This document shows positions 51,789-62,994 of a stretch of 64,000 bases of DNA, piece after piece; position 1 is the stretch's first letter; every line of letters begins with the position of its first letter. The stretch lies in assembly GCA_907163375.1 (NCBI GenBank), contig CAJQUW010008614.1, positions 310,001 through 374,000 of the forward strand, given 5' to 3'. The notes below the pieces were generated by a model. The model saw only the letters and a list, made by a program, of their open reading frames with translations, was not told the origin of the DNA and searched no databases. Position numbers and translations under genes: made by a program. This DNA comes from Prostheceraeus crozeri (lineage: Eukaryota; Platyhelminthes; Polycladida; Euryleptidae).

Positions 51789-52960
51789 CAGTACTGGCCA
51801 TAAGTTTAGAGACACCCGTAGAATTTTCCCGAAATTTAATTTTCAATATTTAAAAGTACAAATTTCCAAAAATAATCGATTTATTTCCATGAAAAATAAA
51901 TCTAGAGTGTCACTAGAAGGCTAAAGTACACTTTCAGCTCAATATTTTGAATGACTTTCTTGATTTCGAATAACTTGTGTTATTCTGTTGGGCATTGAAT
52001 CAACTAACTTTTGGCACAATTCATTATCAATCTCTCCGCACCACACATGCATGATTGCGTCCTTCAACTCTTTGATGTTCTGTGGACTCTTAGCAGCAAC
52101 CTTCTTTTTCATAATAGTCCACAAATTCTCGATTGGGTTCAAGTCAGGCGAATTGCCTGGCCAATCGAGAACTTGGATTTGTTTGTCCTTGAGCCACTTT
52201 GTGACACCCTTGGATTTGTTGCAAGGTGCCGAGTCATGCATAAACGTCGTGCATTGATCGACGCTCATGAAGTTCAGAAGATGTTCCTCTAACACCTTTA
52301 GATAACGTGAACCATTCATGCTTGTTCCCTTTTCTAGGAAGTACAATCCTCCACGGCCCCGGGATGAGAAGCTGGCCCATACCATCACCGAAGGTGGGTG
52401 CTTCATTGTTGGTTGACAGTAGCGAGGGTCGGTGCTTGAAGATCCAAGTGGACGTCGAATAAAAGTTTTGTAACAACGGAATTGCAGGAAGTTGCTCTCT
52501 TCCGAGAACATCACTTTCCTCCATTGCTCAACAGACCAGCTTCTATGCAGTTTGCACCATGCCAGTCGTCTGGATCGCATTGTCTTTGTGAGTAATGGGC
52601 GTTTCCGAGCCTTTATTGTTCGAAGATTGCAGTCTTGTGCGAGTCGACGACGTATTGTGCGCAAGGAAATGTCTTTCAAAAAGGAATTTGTGAGACGTAA
52701 ATCAGTTGAAGTAATGGCAGGATCTTTCATCACAATCCTTTTATCAAGGCGCTGTCTGATTTAGACACTTTCCTGGGTCTTCCTGATCTTTTGCGAATTT
52801 CACGCGAGCCTGTAGATTTGAAACGTTGTAGAATTTTACCGATTGCAGATGTGAGCACACAAGGCGCAGAGCAATTTTCCTCACAGAATATCTTTCCTCG
52901 CTCAAAATCCTTGCTTGAGCACGAATATCAGACGGTATTTCTCGTTTACGACCCATAGTA
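51789..52960 (-). mobile_element. Tc1-like transposon, one terminus recognisable
   Basis: Left terminus CAGTACTGGCCATAAG at 51,789 follows a TA. It is a typical Tc1 end. The complementary right terminus is not seen beyond the transposase start, so the 5' end is probably truncated. Confidence 0.7.
51939..52956 (-). pseudogene. Tc1 transposase, near full length, frameshifted
   Basis: Start MGRKREIPSDIRAQARIL at 52,956, then the helix-turn-helix part with a RSGRPRK motif in another frame (about 52,790-52,760), then the long frame 52,733-51,939. Catalytic region: VMFSEESNFLQF, where the first catalytic Asp of FSDES is replaced by Glu, TTFMHDSAPCNKS with the second Asp, and DLNPIENLWTIM with the Glu 34 residues on. 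Ends SMPNRITQVI. At least two frameshifts near the N-terminus and the D-to-E change indicate an inactive copy. Confidence 0.85.
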
Positions 52961-53157
52961 GCTCAGAAATGAACAGAATATGCACATTTCGACTAACAAA
53001 GCGATATATTACTTACATTTCCTTTGCATTAAGCACTAGAATTTACGCTTATATGTATTTTCGTGGTTTTCGCATGTTAACATTAAAGGAGTTCAAATTG
53101 ATTCTCATATTCCAACCATTTAACATTTCATTCATTATCCTAATAAATAAAATTAAA

Positions 53158-54306
53158 TAACGGGGCGATCTAAATGAAAAGCACAATTTTCAACAAATGC
53201 CTATGTCAAAATGACCGCCATTATTCTTTTGCAAACAAAGCAAACGATCAATGAGGGAGTCATGAACCGATTGCAACGTTGTAGAAGAATTTGAACTTAC
53301 CGCAGAATTGATCGTTTCTTTCAGATGACTGACATCTGTAATTGTGTCTTGATATACAGAATCTTTAATGGCACCCCACTAGAAAAATGACATGGGTTGA
53401 TATCTGGTGAACGCGGTGGCTATTTCATCTTTTTCAGTTTTGGAACAACATGATTCAAAATCATATTGCAGTAATTTGTTTGGTTTACATTTACTTCGAT
53501 TAAGAAGATTGGGAGAAGGAATTTGGCCGTAAAACCTGCTCAATCTGTTGCATTTGGTGAATTCAACGGCAACTGAATTGGATTGATATGAGGTGACGAT
53601 CCCTAAACAATACTGTTGTGTGTATTTACATGACCATGTAAATGAAATACGCATTCATCGGTCCAGAAAACATTTCGTGAAAATTCTTCATCCTCATCAA
53701 CTTTCAGAAGAAACCAATCATCAAATTCCTTTCAAGCAACCTTTTCACGTACATACAATTGATGTACAGTCCGTAATTTGTATGGATATAGATGAAGACG
53801 ATGTCGCAAGATCCTGTGAACTGACGTCTGCGTTCCCACAGTTTCAGAAATTTGACGTGTAGAAGATAATTACAGTTTTGAAGCATCCTTTGTTGAGTCA
53901 AGAGCATCTTTAACTTCTTCCACCATGTCGCTTCCATAAGAAGGGCGACCGGTTTTTGATAGGTCGAAGACTGACCCAGTTGTCTCAAATCTATCAATAG
54001 TTCGTATTACGGCTGACTCATTGAATGGTTTATTGTGCAACTTTTTAAATGTTTGGAGCTTGTGTACTACTTTTTGACTTTTGCGTACTTACTTTTGGAC
54101 GTTTGTTATTTTCGTATATAACTGCATTATATGGATTATATCTTTCGTCGACAAACGTAACATGTCATCAATTTAACAGAATATCAATGCAATATCATAA
54201 ATCCCAATGCATATAGAGCAATGTAACGTCAAATTTCATCAACATTGCTGTGATTGATCGATTTACTGATCGTGCAAAACATTGCGTTACTAAAAACTCA
54301 CCCTGT
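53158..54306 (-). mobile_element. decayed mariner-group transposon
   Basis: Minus-strand peptides: DECVFHLHGHVNTQQ near 53,650, FYGQIPSPNLL, then WGAIKDSVYQDTITDVSHLK and LQSVHDSLIDRLLCLQ near 53,240-53,370, ending NNGGHFDIGIC. These are the C-terminal marks of a mariner-group transposase, with the QDGAPPH region missing. Possible ends: CGGGGCGATCTAAATGAAAAG at the left, and CAGGGTGAGTTTTTAGTAACG complemented at the right. The match between them is weak. Confidence 0.6.
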
Positions 54307-54484
54307 ATATCAAGGATGTACGAGATTTTGTCTCAAAAATATTTCAATATTTAAAACAAATTGCAACATCTGCACTATAGCGAAAAAATCCAATGTTTGC
54401 TGTTGAATTCACCAATCGATTTCAATAACGCGTCAGAGTGCTCATGTAGGACTATATATTTTTTTTCACAAGTCGCTTAGCTCA

Positions 54485-54620
54485 GAAATTCTGGAAAACT
54501 GTGTGAACCCTTTCGAAGGCCTGCTGTGAATAAGAGCCCAAGCCTGCGTTTGCTTCTTCACAGAAATCACCCACGTTTGCAGTAACTATATGTGTAATGT
54601 TAGGTTCGAACTTGACCGAT
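54485..54620 (-). pseudogene. C-terminal remnant of the unnamed transposase-like family
   Basis: Minus-strand segment ITHIVTANVGDFCEEANAGL, then GLGSYSQQAFERVHTVFQ. It parallels HVPEFCEHRNDG then LGRFSEQSGESAHRDF at 16.5 kb: a short His/Cys segment, 'GLGxxSxQ', then 'ExxHxxF'. Probably a distant copy of the same transposon family. Confidence 0.4.
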
Positions 54621-56819
54621 AGAATATTCGAATCCAACATAGTATCAGATCCACGATCCATTGTGAAACCAAGATCAGAACTAGACACCGAATCTTCTTT
54701 ACTGATAAATAAATAGTGAACGAGACACACAAAGTTTATATCTCCGATTACACAGCGGACGATAAATGTGAAAAAGAAGAGATCAGTTAGTGAGTCTTTA
54801 ATACAAGAGAGAACTAGCACACCATGTTTTTTAGTCTGTTGGGTAATGCACGACACCAATGGCACGGCGACTCTCACCAGAGATAAGGAAGTGGTGGTCA
54901 GAAACTGTCGTGTTTATTCAATTGACTCAAGGAGTTGTTGTTCTTGCTGAATTCTCGGCGTCTTTTATAGCACTTCGATTTCGCAAGCAAGTTGCTGGCC
55001 CCTCCTCAAAGAGGGATTAGTCCACGTGGATTTCAGCTTCGAAGGTTTTGATTTTTCAGTCTGATCTTCAGGCAGGCGGGAACAGGGGGGCTAAGGAGGG
55101 CTGAGCCCCCAAAATTTCACATACTTGCGGCAGGTCCGAGATATTCATTCAGACTACAGTCTAATTAATCGATAGGCCATATTTAGCAATACAAAACAAA
55201 TATTTCCCTATCATTTCAGAACTTTCAGAATGACTTCATTTTTATTACCATCCACGCGTATTTTCTCCTGTCATGACTCATGATTGTGCAAGAATGAAAT
55301 AGAGCTGCTACAGCGAGTTCAGTGATGCAGAGCCCACAGACAGATTGTTTGCTCTTCTAGGTTCGATGAGGATGCGATGTACGGGAATTTTCACAAGGGC
55401 TGTGAGAACTTATTGAATGAGCAGGGAATCTCTATGGATCTGTTGAAAAATAGAAACAGCCTCTCATCGCTTGCGCTTATCTTATGTCATGAATATCTTC
55501 AGATTATTCAAATCGTCACGAATTCCACCAATTTTCAAGAAATCCACATGTCAAGCTCTTTTTCCCTAATCAGAATGTTATTGATTTCGACAATATGACA
55601 ACTTGACCAAAAGATCCTTACAAAAGTTCTTATATAATCGGGTGAATGGCAAAATAAGACAAAGATTCGAGCAATCAATGATGATTGCAGCAATAATGGA
55701 AGCCTTGTTCGTCAATACATAACAAGGAGAGGCTGCGGGTTCTTCTATGAAATTATGCTTCCGGGGATGGATTTCAGTGATGGAGCTGTGAGCATATTAA
55801 ACACTCATAAAATCATTCTTGCATTCGGAAAGTCTAAGGATATCGCTTGATGAAATCTTTGCCAATACAAAACATGTTAGTTTACAAGTTTACATACCAG
55901 CGATGAAAGCCGGGTCAGCGGGTCAAAATCATCATTCGGTGATCAAGTCAATGACCCGTTTTTTGACTTAGCTGCTTTTGTGCATCCATAGAGCAAGCGT
56001 TTAGTTAAATTGTGAAGTCAGAGTGACTCATACGTCATACCACATAATTGTGTGAACTTGTAAATAACTAGGTGATTGGAAATGCAATTAATTATTATTT
56101 AACGGTGTAATACAAGCAAGGATTTTGTGTGCATAAGCACACCTATGAAAGAGGAGCCATGAGGCAGTGATGTAAATTTACCAATATTTTTTCAGAAAAA
56201 TGGTAATTTCCTTGAGTTACCGGGGTAATGATTTTCCAACTTTTGGTTGACCTAATTTAAAGCAAATCTGTTACAAATGAAACTCTTTTTTTACTATATC
56301 ACAGGAGTTCTGTGCGCATTTGATCGAGGTCAGCAATTCGTGCTATCAGCATTTAAAATGCAGCATATATGCGGTACCGCGCTAGCGGTGTAATTGCGAA
56401 AAATGAAAGGGAGGGAAAATTCGAAAGCACTTCTGCAAATTTTGAAAATTTGAATTTTACATATAACTTTTCACTATACTTCAATAACTTCAGCCCTACT
56501 CAAACAATCTAATTTCATTCAGATGCTGTATGTGTACATAATTAATGGTTGTCCTGATATTTTGAGTCGTGATCGTTGTTATACTTGCATATGCGATAAA
56601 AGATTGCAGACTTAAGTGAACCGGTAGCCTATAATAAATAGCATTTTTTGAGTGTTAAACACGTAGGCGAGAACCTATATCCATTTGACGTTTTTCTACA
56701 TCAACATGCTTTAGCTTCATCAATAATCATTTTAATTTCGAGTGTCATATCCTACAGTATAGTGATACAGTAGTGGATACATATACCGTAAAATCATTGC
56801 AGCTGTTATTCATTCATTA
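54621..56819. other. long stretch without recognised genes
   Basis: Holds a compact GC-rich hairpin at 55,084-55,112 (GGGGGCT and AGCCCCC arms) that resembles a hAT-type transposon end. Several short open frames (for example 55,377-55,598) show no known motif. I see no RNA gene. Confidence 0.4.
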
Positions 56820-57165
56820 TGCCTCCGTTAACCGCTCCGTTGCTTGCATCGCATCAAGCATCTCTACGACGAGTCCGTCCGATCCTGCTGCTTGTCCTTT
56901 AGACATGTTCCTTAGCGCACAATCGATTTCCTCTTTGACAATTAGATCCGTCTGTATTGGGTTGTGGTGGAGCTTCACCTCGTTCCCCACCAGCAAACAA
57001 CTCTCCGATGTTCTCTTCCCAGCGTTTCAGAATTCTGTCGCGTTCCATGATGATATCGCCGTCCTTAGTTTCAATGCAATTACAAGCTGCACTTTTCTTC
57101 CTCTTTGTTATAACTATATCATTTCTTCTTTCTATTTTTTAATAGAGTGCTTCCTGCACCATGTC
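56820..57165 (-). pseudogene. RTE-like LINE fragment (start of reverse transcriptase)
   Basis: Minus-strand peptides IETKDGDIIMERDRILKRWE and IVKEEIDCALRNMSKGQAAG, then SDGLVVEMLDAM. The second is the RT block 'I..EI..A...MK.GKAPGPDGI..EML' of RTE/BovB-type LINEs. A frameshift lies between the two segments. Both ends are truncated. Confidence 0.6.
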
Positions 57166-60056
57166 TCATTCAGGACAACTCAATGCTTGCAGTAATGTAC
57201 GTTGGCGCCATCATTTTTACTATGCTAATTGACGGCATCAGCAGTTTTTTCCCTGACGCCTACTTCAGAAATTGACGGACTCAATTAGGATTGTAGAATT
57301 GAAAGTTTACATCAGATTGGTGCCAGAAACCAATCTTATACGATGATGAAAATCATCCCAGCAGACATTTATAATAGAATATAATGCTTACTAATTCAAA
57401 TTATTAATTGAATAATAATATATAATAATGTGCCATGCATGGAACGAGGTCTCTTATTTCGTTGTGTCTTAAGTGAACTAAGCCTCCCAACTTGCAGATC
57501 ATGGCATGATTAACGTCATTCAATTGTCCACGGGAACATCTTCGAGGCATGCCAGAAATATTAAAGTTATTATATCTTAGCGATATGTCGTCAATGAATT
57601 CTACTTTATTCAAGTGAAATCCATGTTCTTTTGTGTATCGCAAATCTATTATTTCCATAGACATGATAATGCATTTACAACGGCAACAAGCTGAATTCAA
57701 ATCATAGTCATCTGTAAGTCTTGCAGCAATGGTGAAATTTTCAATTCTGTTTGTGAACTCATTAGAGGAAGTAAAGTTTTACCATTTTTATCACTGCCAA
57801 TGCACCTGACCATGCAGTGACCTGAATGCACCAACAACTAACTTGCGACAATATGATTATCCCGCATTGCCTTAACATCATCGCATTGATAGATTGCTGG
57901 ACTGATGTCCCACAGTGTATATGCACAATTAATATTCGATGTAATAAATGGAGGTGCCAATGAAAAATTCACAGATGACGGCTAAAAACGTTTTGGTATT
58001 GCAACAAGAATCAATCTTCCATATAATCGATCACTTGGGTTACCGGGGTTGCGATGAACATTTATTTCTTAAACCTTATAGTCAATCTGTAAAATTTGAA
58101 GCTCAATTTGGTATTTGTCACAGATGGAGTAGGTAAAAATGTTTTGAATGAGTACATGAAACGAATACTGGCACAAGACGGCTTGAACAAAACTTATACT
58201 CATGTCTGAGGAATGTTCATTGCCTGAAATGCAAACAAGCTGTGACATGACAGTAGCATCAATAATCGATCTAAAGGTGCGTAGAGTGAACAAACCCTGA
58301 ACAAAATAAGCGAACAAATAAAACAACCTAATTTACAACTATACCTGAAACATATTTATCTTCTAATGTGATAAATTGTAGATGCTCGTCGACACCAGAG
58401 CGGAGCAGATTGAGGTTCAAATTGAGCAATTTGAAACAAGGGAGTCTTCTTCTAACTGAAGTCCATCAACTTTCTCAAAATCCTATTTCAAAGGCTGTAC
58501 TTTAAAGAGTTGCTCCTTGACCAAGTTAGTCAATTTGTACCTTTTAACATTTTGACGTGTCCATATAGAGATCAATTGTTTAGAGTTGCCAAGGACCACG
58601 TGAAAAGACTGCAAAAAGTTGCCTGTCATAAATTGATTCATAAATTGATATATCTTGCATCCCATGCTCTTTTAATTGAACATTGACATGGAATAAAAAG
58701 CCAGCTATCATTTTTTCGTCTTTAACGTCTTGTAACCATATTGGTTCCACTTTTGTGGACTCAGCTTTCGTCTTTCTGCCGTAGTTTCTGTCATTTACAA
58801 ACAGACTGAGCACAATTCGACGCAGCCTATCATCTCGATCAATCCTACACACTTGCACCACACTTGAGAACATAGAGCTATTTCACATTCATTCCTGTTT
58901 ATAATGTGCAAATTGAATCTTCCAATTATAAGCCTAAATGTAAGTCACAAACGTGGGATCGTTTTGTGATTCACAATTATTTTTCATTTTGTCTTGGAAA
59001 CGCATGACTCATTATTAACAATTACACTTCAAGCTTCGTAACAGACTGTCCCCACTGTGTAATTCCGTCGATACCATTTTGGGAAGAACCGTTGCGTGGT
59101 GCACGTAATCGATTTCGACTGAAAAAATTGCAATTAAAGGTTTTAACTTCTAATTGCTTTTCATTCATGAATACTCGATTAGAGAACTCCGTTGAAGAAA
59201 TCATCGTCCCAGGACGAATGTTTCACGATCTTAATTTAACATTTCTCATCGACAGCACAAATTAGAGCTACTTATAATTGTATCAAACTATCTCGATTGA
59301 AATCAACAATGTATTTCAACATAACTTAGTGCTAAATTAGAATCTCAAAAAGCAACTTCTTTTGAACTGGTCAGTCACAAAGATGATGCTAATGTTTGAC
59401 CGGCTGTGTTAAATTTTACTTTTTGTTTAAATTTTTCATTGAAGTTGAAACCAATCAAATGTTTCTTGAATCTAACCAATAAATCAAAAAGAAATTATAC
59501 ATTTTAATGGAAACAATATTTAAAGAAAGTGAGAGTCTACAGAACAAAATTGAAAGTAATTTCCAGTTGCCCAAAATTTGTACTTTTGAAAATGTAAGGG
59601 AGAAACATCGAAAATTGTTTCTTCTAATGCTTACCATAAACTGCAAAAAGTAGGTGTCCGGATCTTTTTTGGCCACCACAGCACTTCATTGCCATCGGAA
59701 GAAGCTAAATTTGATTGCGAGATAGCAAGAATCGTTGCAATATTAATCAAGAAAGCTGATTTGAATTTTGTTCTTCTAGATGACTAACCACATAAATATG
59801 ACACCAACATTTCAATAGCCTCGCTACAAATTTCACAATCTCGAACAAATTGGAAGCAAGATCAAAAGAAGGCTTGCATTAGATGTGGAAAACGCAAAAT
59901 TAAACTTCTCAAGATATCAGTGTATATCATGCATGAACCAGACAGAATAAAGTTTTACGGCAAATTATTGACCATAGAGTAAATAAATATGCATATATAT
60001 ATACGTGTATATATATATATATCTCAAAATAGGAAAATGAATCAAAATGAAATAAT
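57166..60056. other. AT-rich stretch, no recognised genes
   Basis: About 2.9 kb with several weak open frames, the longest on the minus strand at 57,404-57,700 and 58,580-58,873, neither with a familiar motif. (TA)n runs occur near 59,990-60,022. The words TTGACCATAGAGTAA at 59,966 match the 838-bp element's left end and flank over 15 bases, perhaps by chance. Confidence 0.4.
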
Positions 60057-60197
60057 ACCATAAATGAAAAGACTTAAAGAAAAGTCATTACCTCCCGACC
60101 GGTTTCTGCTTGGCTTGCAGGCTACTCATGGGAAATGTATTTGAACTTAAAACAAACAAGATATATATACATTGTTGTACATAGAAATGAAATGAAG

Positions 60198-60836
60198 TCA
60201 ATTACAACGTTCATTCAGAGGAGGCTGCAGGAGCTTTATAATGTCCTTCTCTCTAATTTCGCGTTCTATGCAATTAGCATTCGGATGCAGTTGGTAGATA
60301 GGGGCAGCTTCAAACATTGGACACATATTTTTAGCACAAATTGCTATGTGTTTGCTGACGTCAAGAATTCTGTAGCTTGATTGAAACAGCTGTTGGCGAT
60401 GGACGGTCAGTCTATTCCTGAAAACTCCCCCGGTTTGACCCACATAGAAATCACCACACGACTTGCATCTGAGTACATAGCTGATCACATTGCTAGATGT
60501 GCAGCTTGGATTTCTGTTAACTGTAAAGGTTTTGGTGCCATTACCGAACTTAAACGTAATGGACCTCCCAGTAATTAAAGTGTCACAGCTTGCGCATCTT
60601 GGGTCATGACATTTAGTGATACCAAAAACCGTAGGTCGATAGTTGCGACTCAGAATCTTCAGGAGAGACGGAGGTTGACGATAAGACCTGCGAAACTTGT
60701 ACTCATCAAAAGGTGCAGATAACTTCAGATTGTTGCACACTGGCATTATTACATTAGCATAGATATTGGGGTTATTTTTATTATAAGTACATACGAAAGG
60801 TATTACTTTCTCATCATGCTCTTCTTCAAATGTCAT
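60198..60836 (-). pseudogene. PLE C-terminal region with GIY-YIG (left arm)
   Basis: A 212-codon open frame. It starts in the linker (PFVCTYNKNNPNIYANVI), then CHDPRCASCDTLITG (Cys-rich motif), YVLRCKSCGDFYVGQTGGVF (GIY-YIG) and HIAICAKNMCPMFEA, ending LLQPPLNERCN. The reverse transcriptase is absent, but the nuclease looks intact. It differs from the right arm by one extra codon and a few substitutions. Confidence 0.8.
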
Positions 60837-61241
60837 GACCCAAGATGCGCAAGCTGTGACACTTTAATTACTGGGAGGTCCATTACGTTTAAGTTCGGTA
60901 ATGGCACCAAAACCTTTACAGTTAACAGAAATCCAAGCTGCACATCCAGCAATGTGATCTATGTACTCAGATGCAAGTCGTGTGGTGATTTCTATGTGGG
61001 TCAAACCGGGGGAGTTTTCAAGAATAGACTGACTGTCCATCGGCAACAGCTATTTCAATCAAGCTACAGAATTCTTGACGTCAGCAAACACATAGCAATT
61101 TGTGCTAAAAATATGTGTCCAATGTTTGAAGCTGCCCCTATCTACCAACTGCATCCGAATGCTAATTGCATAGAACGCGAAATTAGAGAGAAGGACATTA
61201 TAAAGCTCCTGCAGCCTCCTCTGAATGAACGTTGTAATTGA
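60816..61241 (+). pseudogene. PLE C-terminal region with GIY-YIG (right arm)
   Basis: A 141-codon open frame, same protein as the left arm from CHDPRCASCDTLITG to LLQPPLNERCN, including YVGQTGGVFKNRLTVHR. It is shorter at its 5' end. Confidence 0.8.
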
Positions 61242-61301
61242 CTTCATTTCATTTCTATGTACAACAATGCATATATCTTGTTTGTTTTAAGTTCAAATAC
61301 A

Positions 61302-61346
61302 TTTCCCATGAGTAGCCTGCAAGCCAAGCAGAAACCGGTCGGGAAG
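61302..61346 (+). ncRNA. hammerhead-like PLE terminus
   Basis: Flanks TTCCC and GGGAA can pair (stem I), CTGC and GCAG can pair around a loop (stem II), and GAAACCGGTC follows. The core reads ATGAGTA where CTGANGA is expected. The complement lies in the left arm at about 60,093-60,137. Probably a degenerate hammerhead. Confidence 0.4.
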
Positions 61347-61399
61347 TAATGACTTTTCTTTGAGTCTTTTCATTTATGGTATATATATACGTATATATG

Positions 61400-61490
61400 T
61401 TTTAAAAAAGAATGACACGGTCAATAAATAAGTCTAACAAATTGTCCAGAAATAAGACCTTATTTATTGACCGTGTCATTCTTTTTAAAA
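61400..61490. repeat. 91-bp perfect-arm hairpin
   Basis: Arms of 32-33 bp differ only by one A in a homopolymer (left 61,400-61,432, right 61,459-61,490), with a 26-base loop. The arm core is AATGACACGGTCAATAAATA. It could be a tiny MITE. No flanking duplication is evident in the AT-rich surroundings. Confidence 0.75.
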
Positions 61491-61556
61491 CCTATTCATT
61501 TGGTCAATGGCGAAAAATATTATTAATATATATATATATATATATTATATGGTAGT

Positions 61557-61716
61557 CGTGCACTTCTTCGAAACGGACACTTCTTCGACAAATTTTCGGA
61601 CACTACTTCGACAGTACTTTTCTTCGACACGGACACTTCTTCGACAGTACTCTTCTTCGACACGGACACTTCTTCGACAGTACTCTTCTTCGACACGGAC
61701 ACTTCTTCGATAGTAC
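61557..61716. repeat. 33-bp minisatellite, about four copies
   Basis: Unit made of CTTCTTCGACACGGACA and CTTCTTCGACAGTACT, the first copy degenerate. Since 33 is divisible by three, both strands read through as 11-residue repeats (plus SSTRTLLRQYS; minus TVEEVSVSKKS). It lies 300 bp beyond the MULE fragment and may belong to that element's end. Confidence 0.85.
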
Positions 61717-62024
61717 TTTTTTTAACTTTTCGACACATATTGGTTTATTTTGATATATACATGTAGACATTGATTCATTACTATTAGTACTGTTCCAGTT
61801 ATTGCTTCAACCGTATGATTTTTAACCCGTCTATATTTTTCTATCAACGTTTGTTATTACACATGTTGGTACTAAAAATATTCTGTGAATGACAGGAAAG
61901 TATAATTAACGATACTATTTAAAATATATTTAAAAATACTCTTTGATACTGACATGAAACTATATTAACGAGTTATTATTCAAGTTAGACAAAATATTCA
62001 ATATCGAGGAAAACAGTAAAAAAA

Positions 62025-62546
62025 TTACTTTAATGCAATGTTCATAGAAACTCCATGCAAATAATCAAGGATTGGCATTTCTTTATCATCATATAGCTTC
62101 TTCAAATGCTTAATTGCATTCTCCCTCTCGCGATTTAATTTGGTCTTCTTGGGTGGCCTTGCTCCATTACTCAGATGTTGTCGTATTTCGTGAAGGGTTA
62201 AGGTTTGTTTACTTATCAATAAGTCTGCCAATTCATAAATGCCGAGATGGCTTCTGCCTGCCAAGATCTTCATGGTATTGTGGTATCCTTCTATGACATT
62301 GTTTGTCCTCTCCAATTCCTCCTCTATTCCATTGTAAACATTCCATTTTTCAATCATGAATATTGGTTTCCTTCTGACTGTGTTTTCTCCTGAACCTCTG
62401 ATCGGAGCACCCCTGACAAATGTATTGTCGAAGTAATTGAGGAGTTCGGGGGCTTCTTCCAATAACTTTGACACCTCCAGATAGCCTTCAATAACGCGAT
62501 AGCTGTCATAGCTGACAATAGGATGAGATAGCAGTGCTCCTATCAA
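62025..62546 (-). pseudogene. MULE (Mutator-like) transposase C-terminal fragment
   Basis: A 173-codon frame. ELLNYFDNTFVRGAPI, then FMIEKWNVYNGIEEELER, then TNNVIEGYHNTMKIL. This matches the C-terminal part of MULE transposases of the animal FLYWCH-associated kind ('YFEDTYVRG', 'WNVY', 'RTNNxxEGWH'). The catalytic DDE part and zinc finger would lie at higher coordinates but are missing. Ends MNIALK-stop. Confidence 0.75.
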
Positions 62547-62597
62547 GCCAGTAGGTCATTGTCGCTCTCTATGCCATCATGGCTTACATACACGTAG

Positions 62598-62701
62598 TAG
62601 ATAACTCATGACGCTGGAGGGAGATATCTGTTTAAATCCCTCCAGCCTTCGGCTGTCGGGATTTAAGTTTGATATCTCACTCCATGGTCATGAGTTATCT
62701 A
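62598..62701. repeat. palindrome upstream of the second recombinase gene
   Basis: Outer arms of 15 bp are perfect (TAGATAACTCATGAC at 62,598-62,612, complement at 62,687-62,701), with an inner pair GAGATATC/GATATCTC and a core with 'tttaaatccctccagccttcggctg..gggatttaa'. It resembles the palindrome at 3895-4000 in size, TTTAAATC words and GC-rich core. The recombinase gene starts about 290 bp downstream in the same orientation. Confidence 0.75.
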
Positions 62702-62994
62702 TGTTAAACCATAGGATTCAATATGTCACCTTCAGGGATCTATTTAGATATATCCCGGACAAAAAATAAATCCCGGACGCTATTTCATTCAATACTACAT
62801 TCAAATTTCAAAGAATATTATGAGATTGCGCATAGTCATTTAATCATAAGCCATTGCTTGGAATGGTATGCTGAATTTTGATAGGCATCCTGTGATCAGC
62901 GGACTCTCCGAAGAGCAAATTCAATGAATGATGAATGATAAGTGAAACATCATACGACCAAAATTGCAATTTTAGTGAAATTCAATTTCCTGAT
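62702..62994. other. leader between palindrome and recombinase gene
   Basis: About 290 bp, AT-rich, no motif recognised. The word 'atcccggac' is repeated at 62,751 and 62,771. Confidence 0.4.

Larger units (their letters stand above)
60057..61380. mobile_element. head-to-head PLE pair forming a 1.3-kb palindrome
   Basis: Left arm 60,057-60,614 and right arm 60,828-61,380 are near-perfect inverted copies of the 3' end of one PLE. Each has a GIY-YIG nuclease and a terminus with ACCGGTCGGGA. The 213-bp spacer carries the 5'-ward extension of the left copy only. PLEs are known for such inverted, truncated arrangements. Confidence 0.85.

Noticed and set aside
54482-54877. A complete 131-residue secreted protein gene
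   Set aside because: Only the C-terminal third shows a signature, and it belongs to a transposase-like family; the hydrophobic start is probably chance.
56773-57195. Plus-strand 140-codon ORF with hydrophobic stretches
   Set aside because: The minus strand encodes a recognisable RTE-like RT start over the same bases, so the plus frame is a shadow.
57404-58873. Minus-strand ORFs of 60-100 codons as host genes
   Set aside because: No motif, no neighbouring exon pattern and base composition like the surrounding non-coding DNA.
60057-61380. The palindrome as TIRs of a DNA transposon
   Set aside because: The arms encode PLE nuclease and carry PLE ends facing outward, so it is an inverted PLE pair, not a cut-and-paste element.
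61557-61716. Possible CRISPR-like array
   Set aside because: Units are contiguous 33-bp tandem repeats without unique spacers, and the genome is clearly animal.
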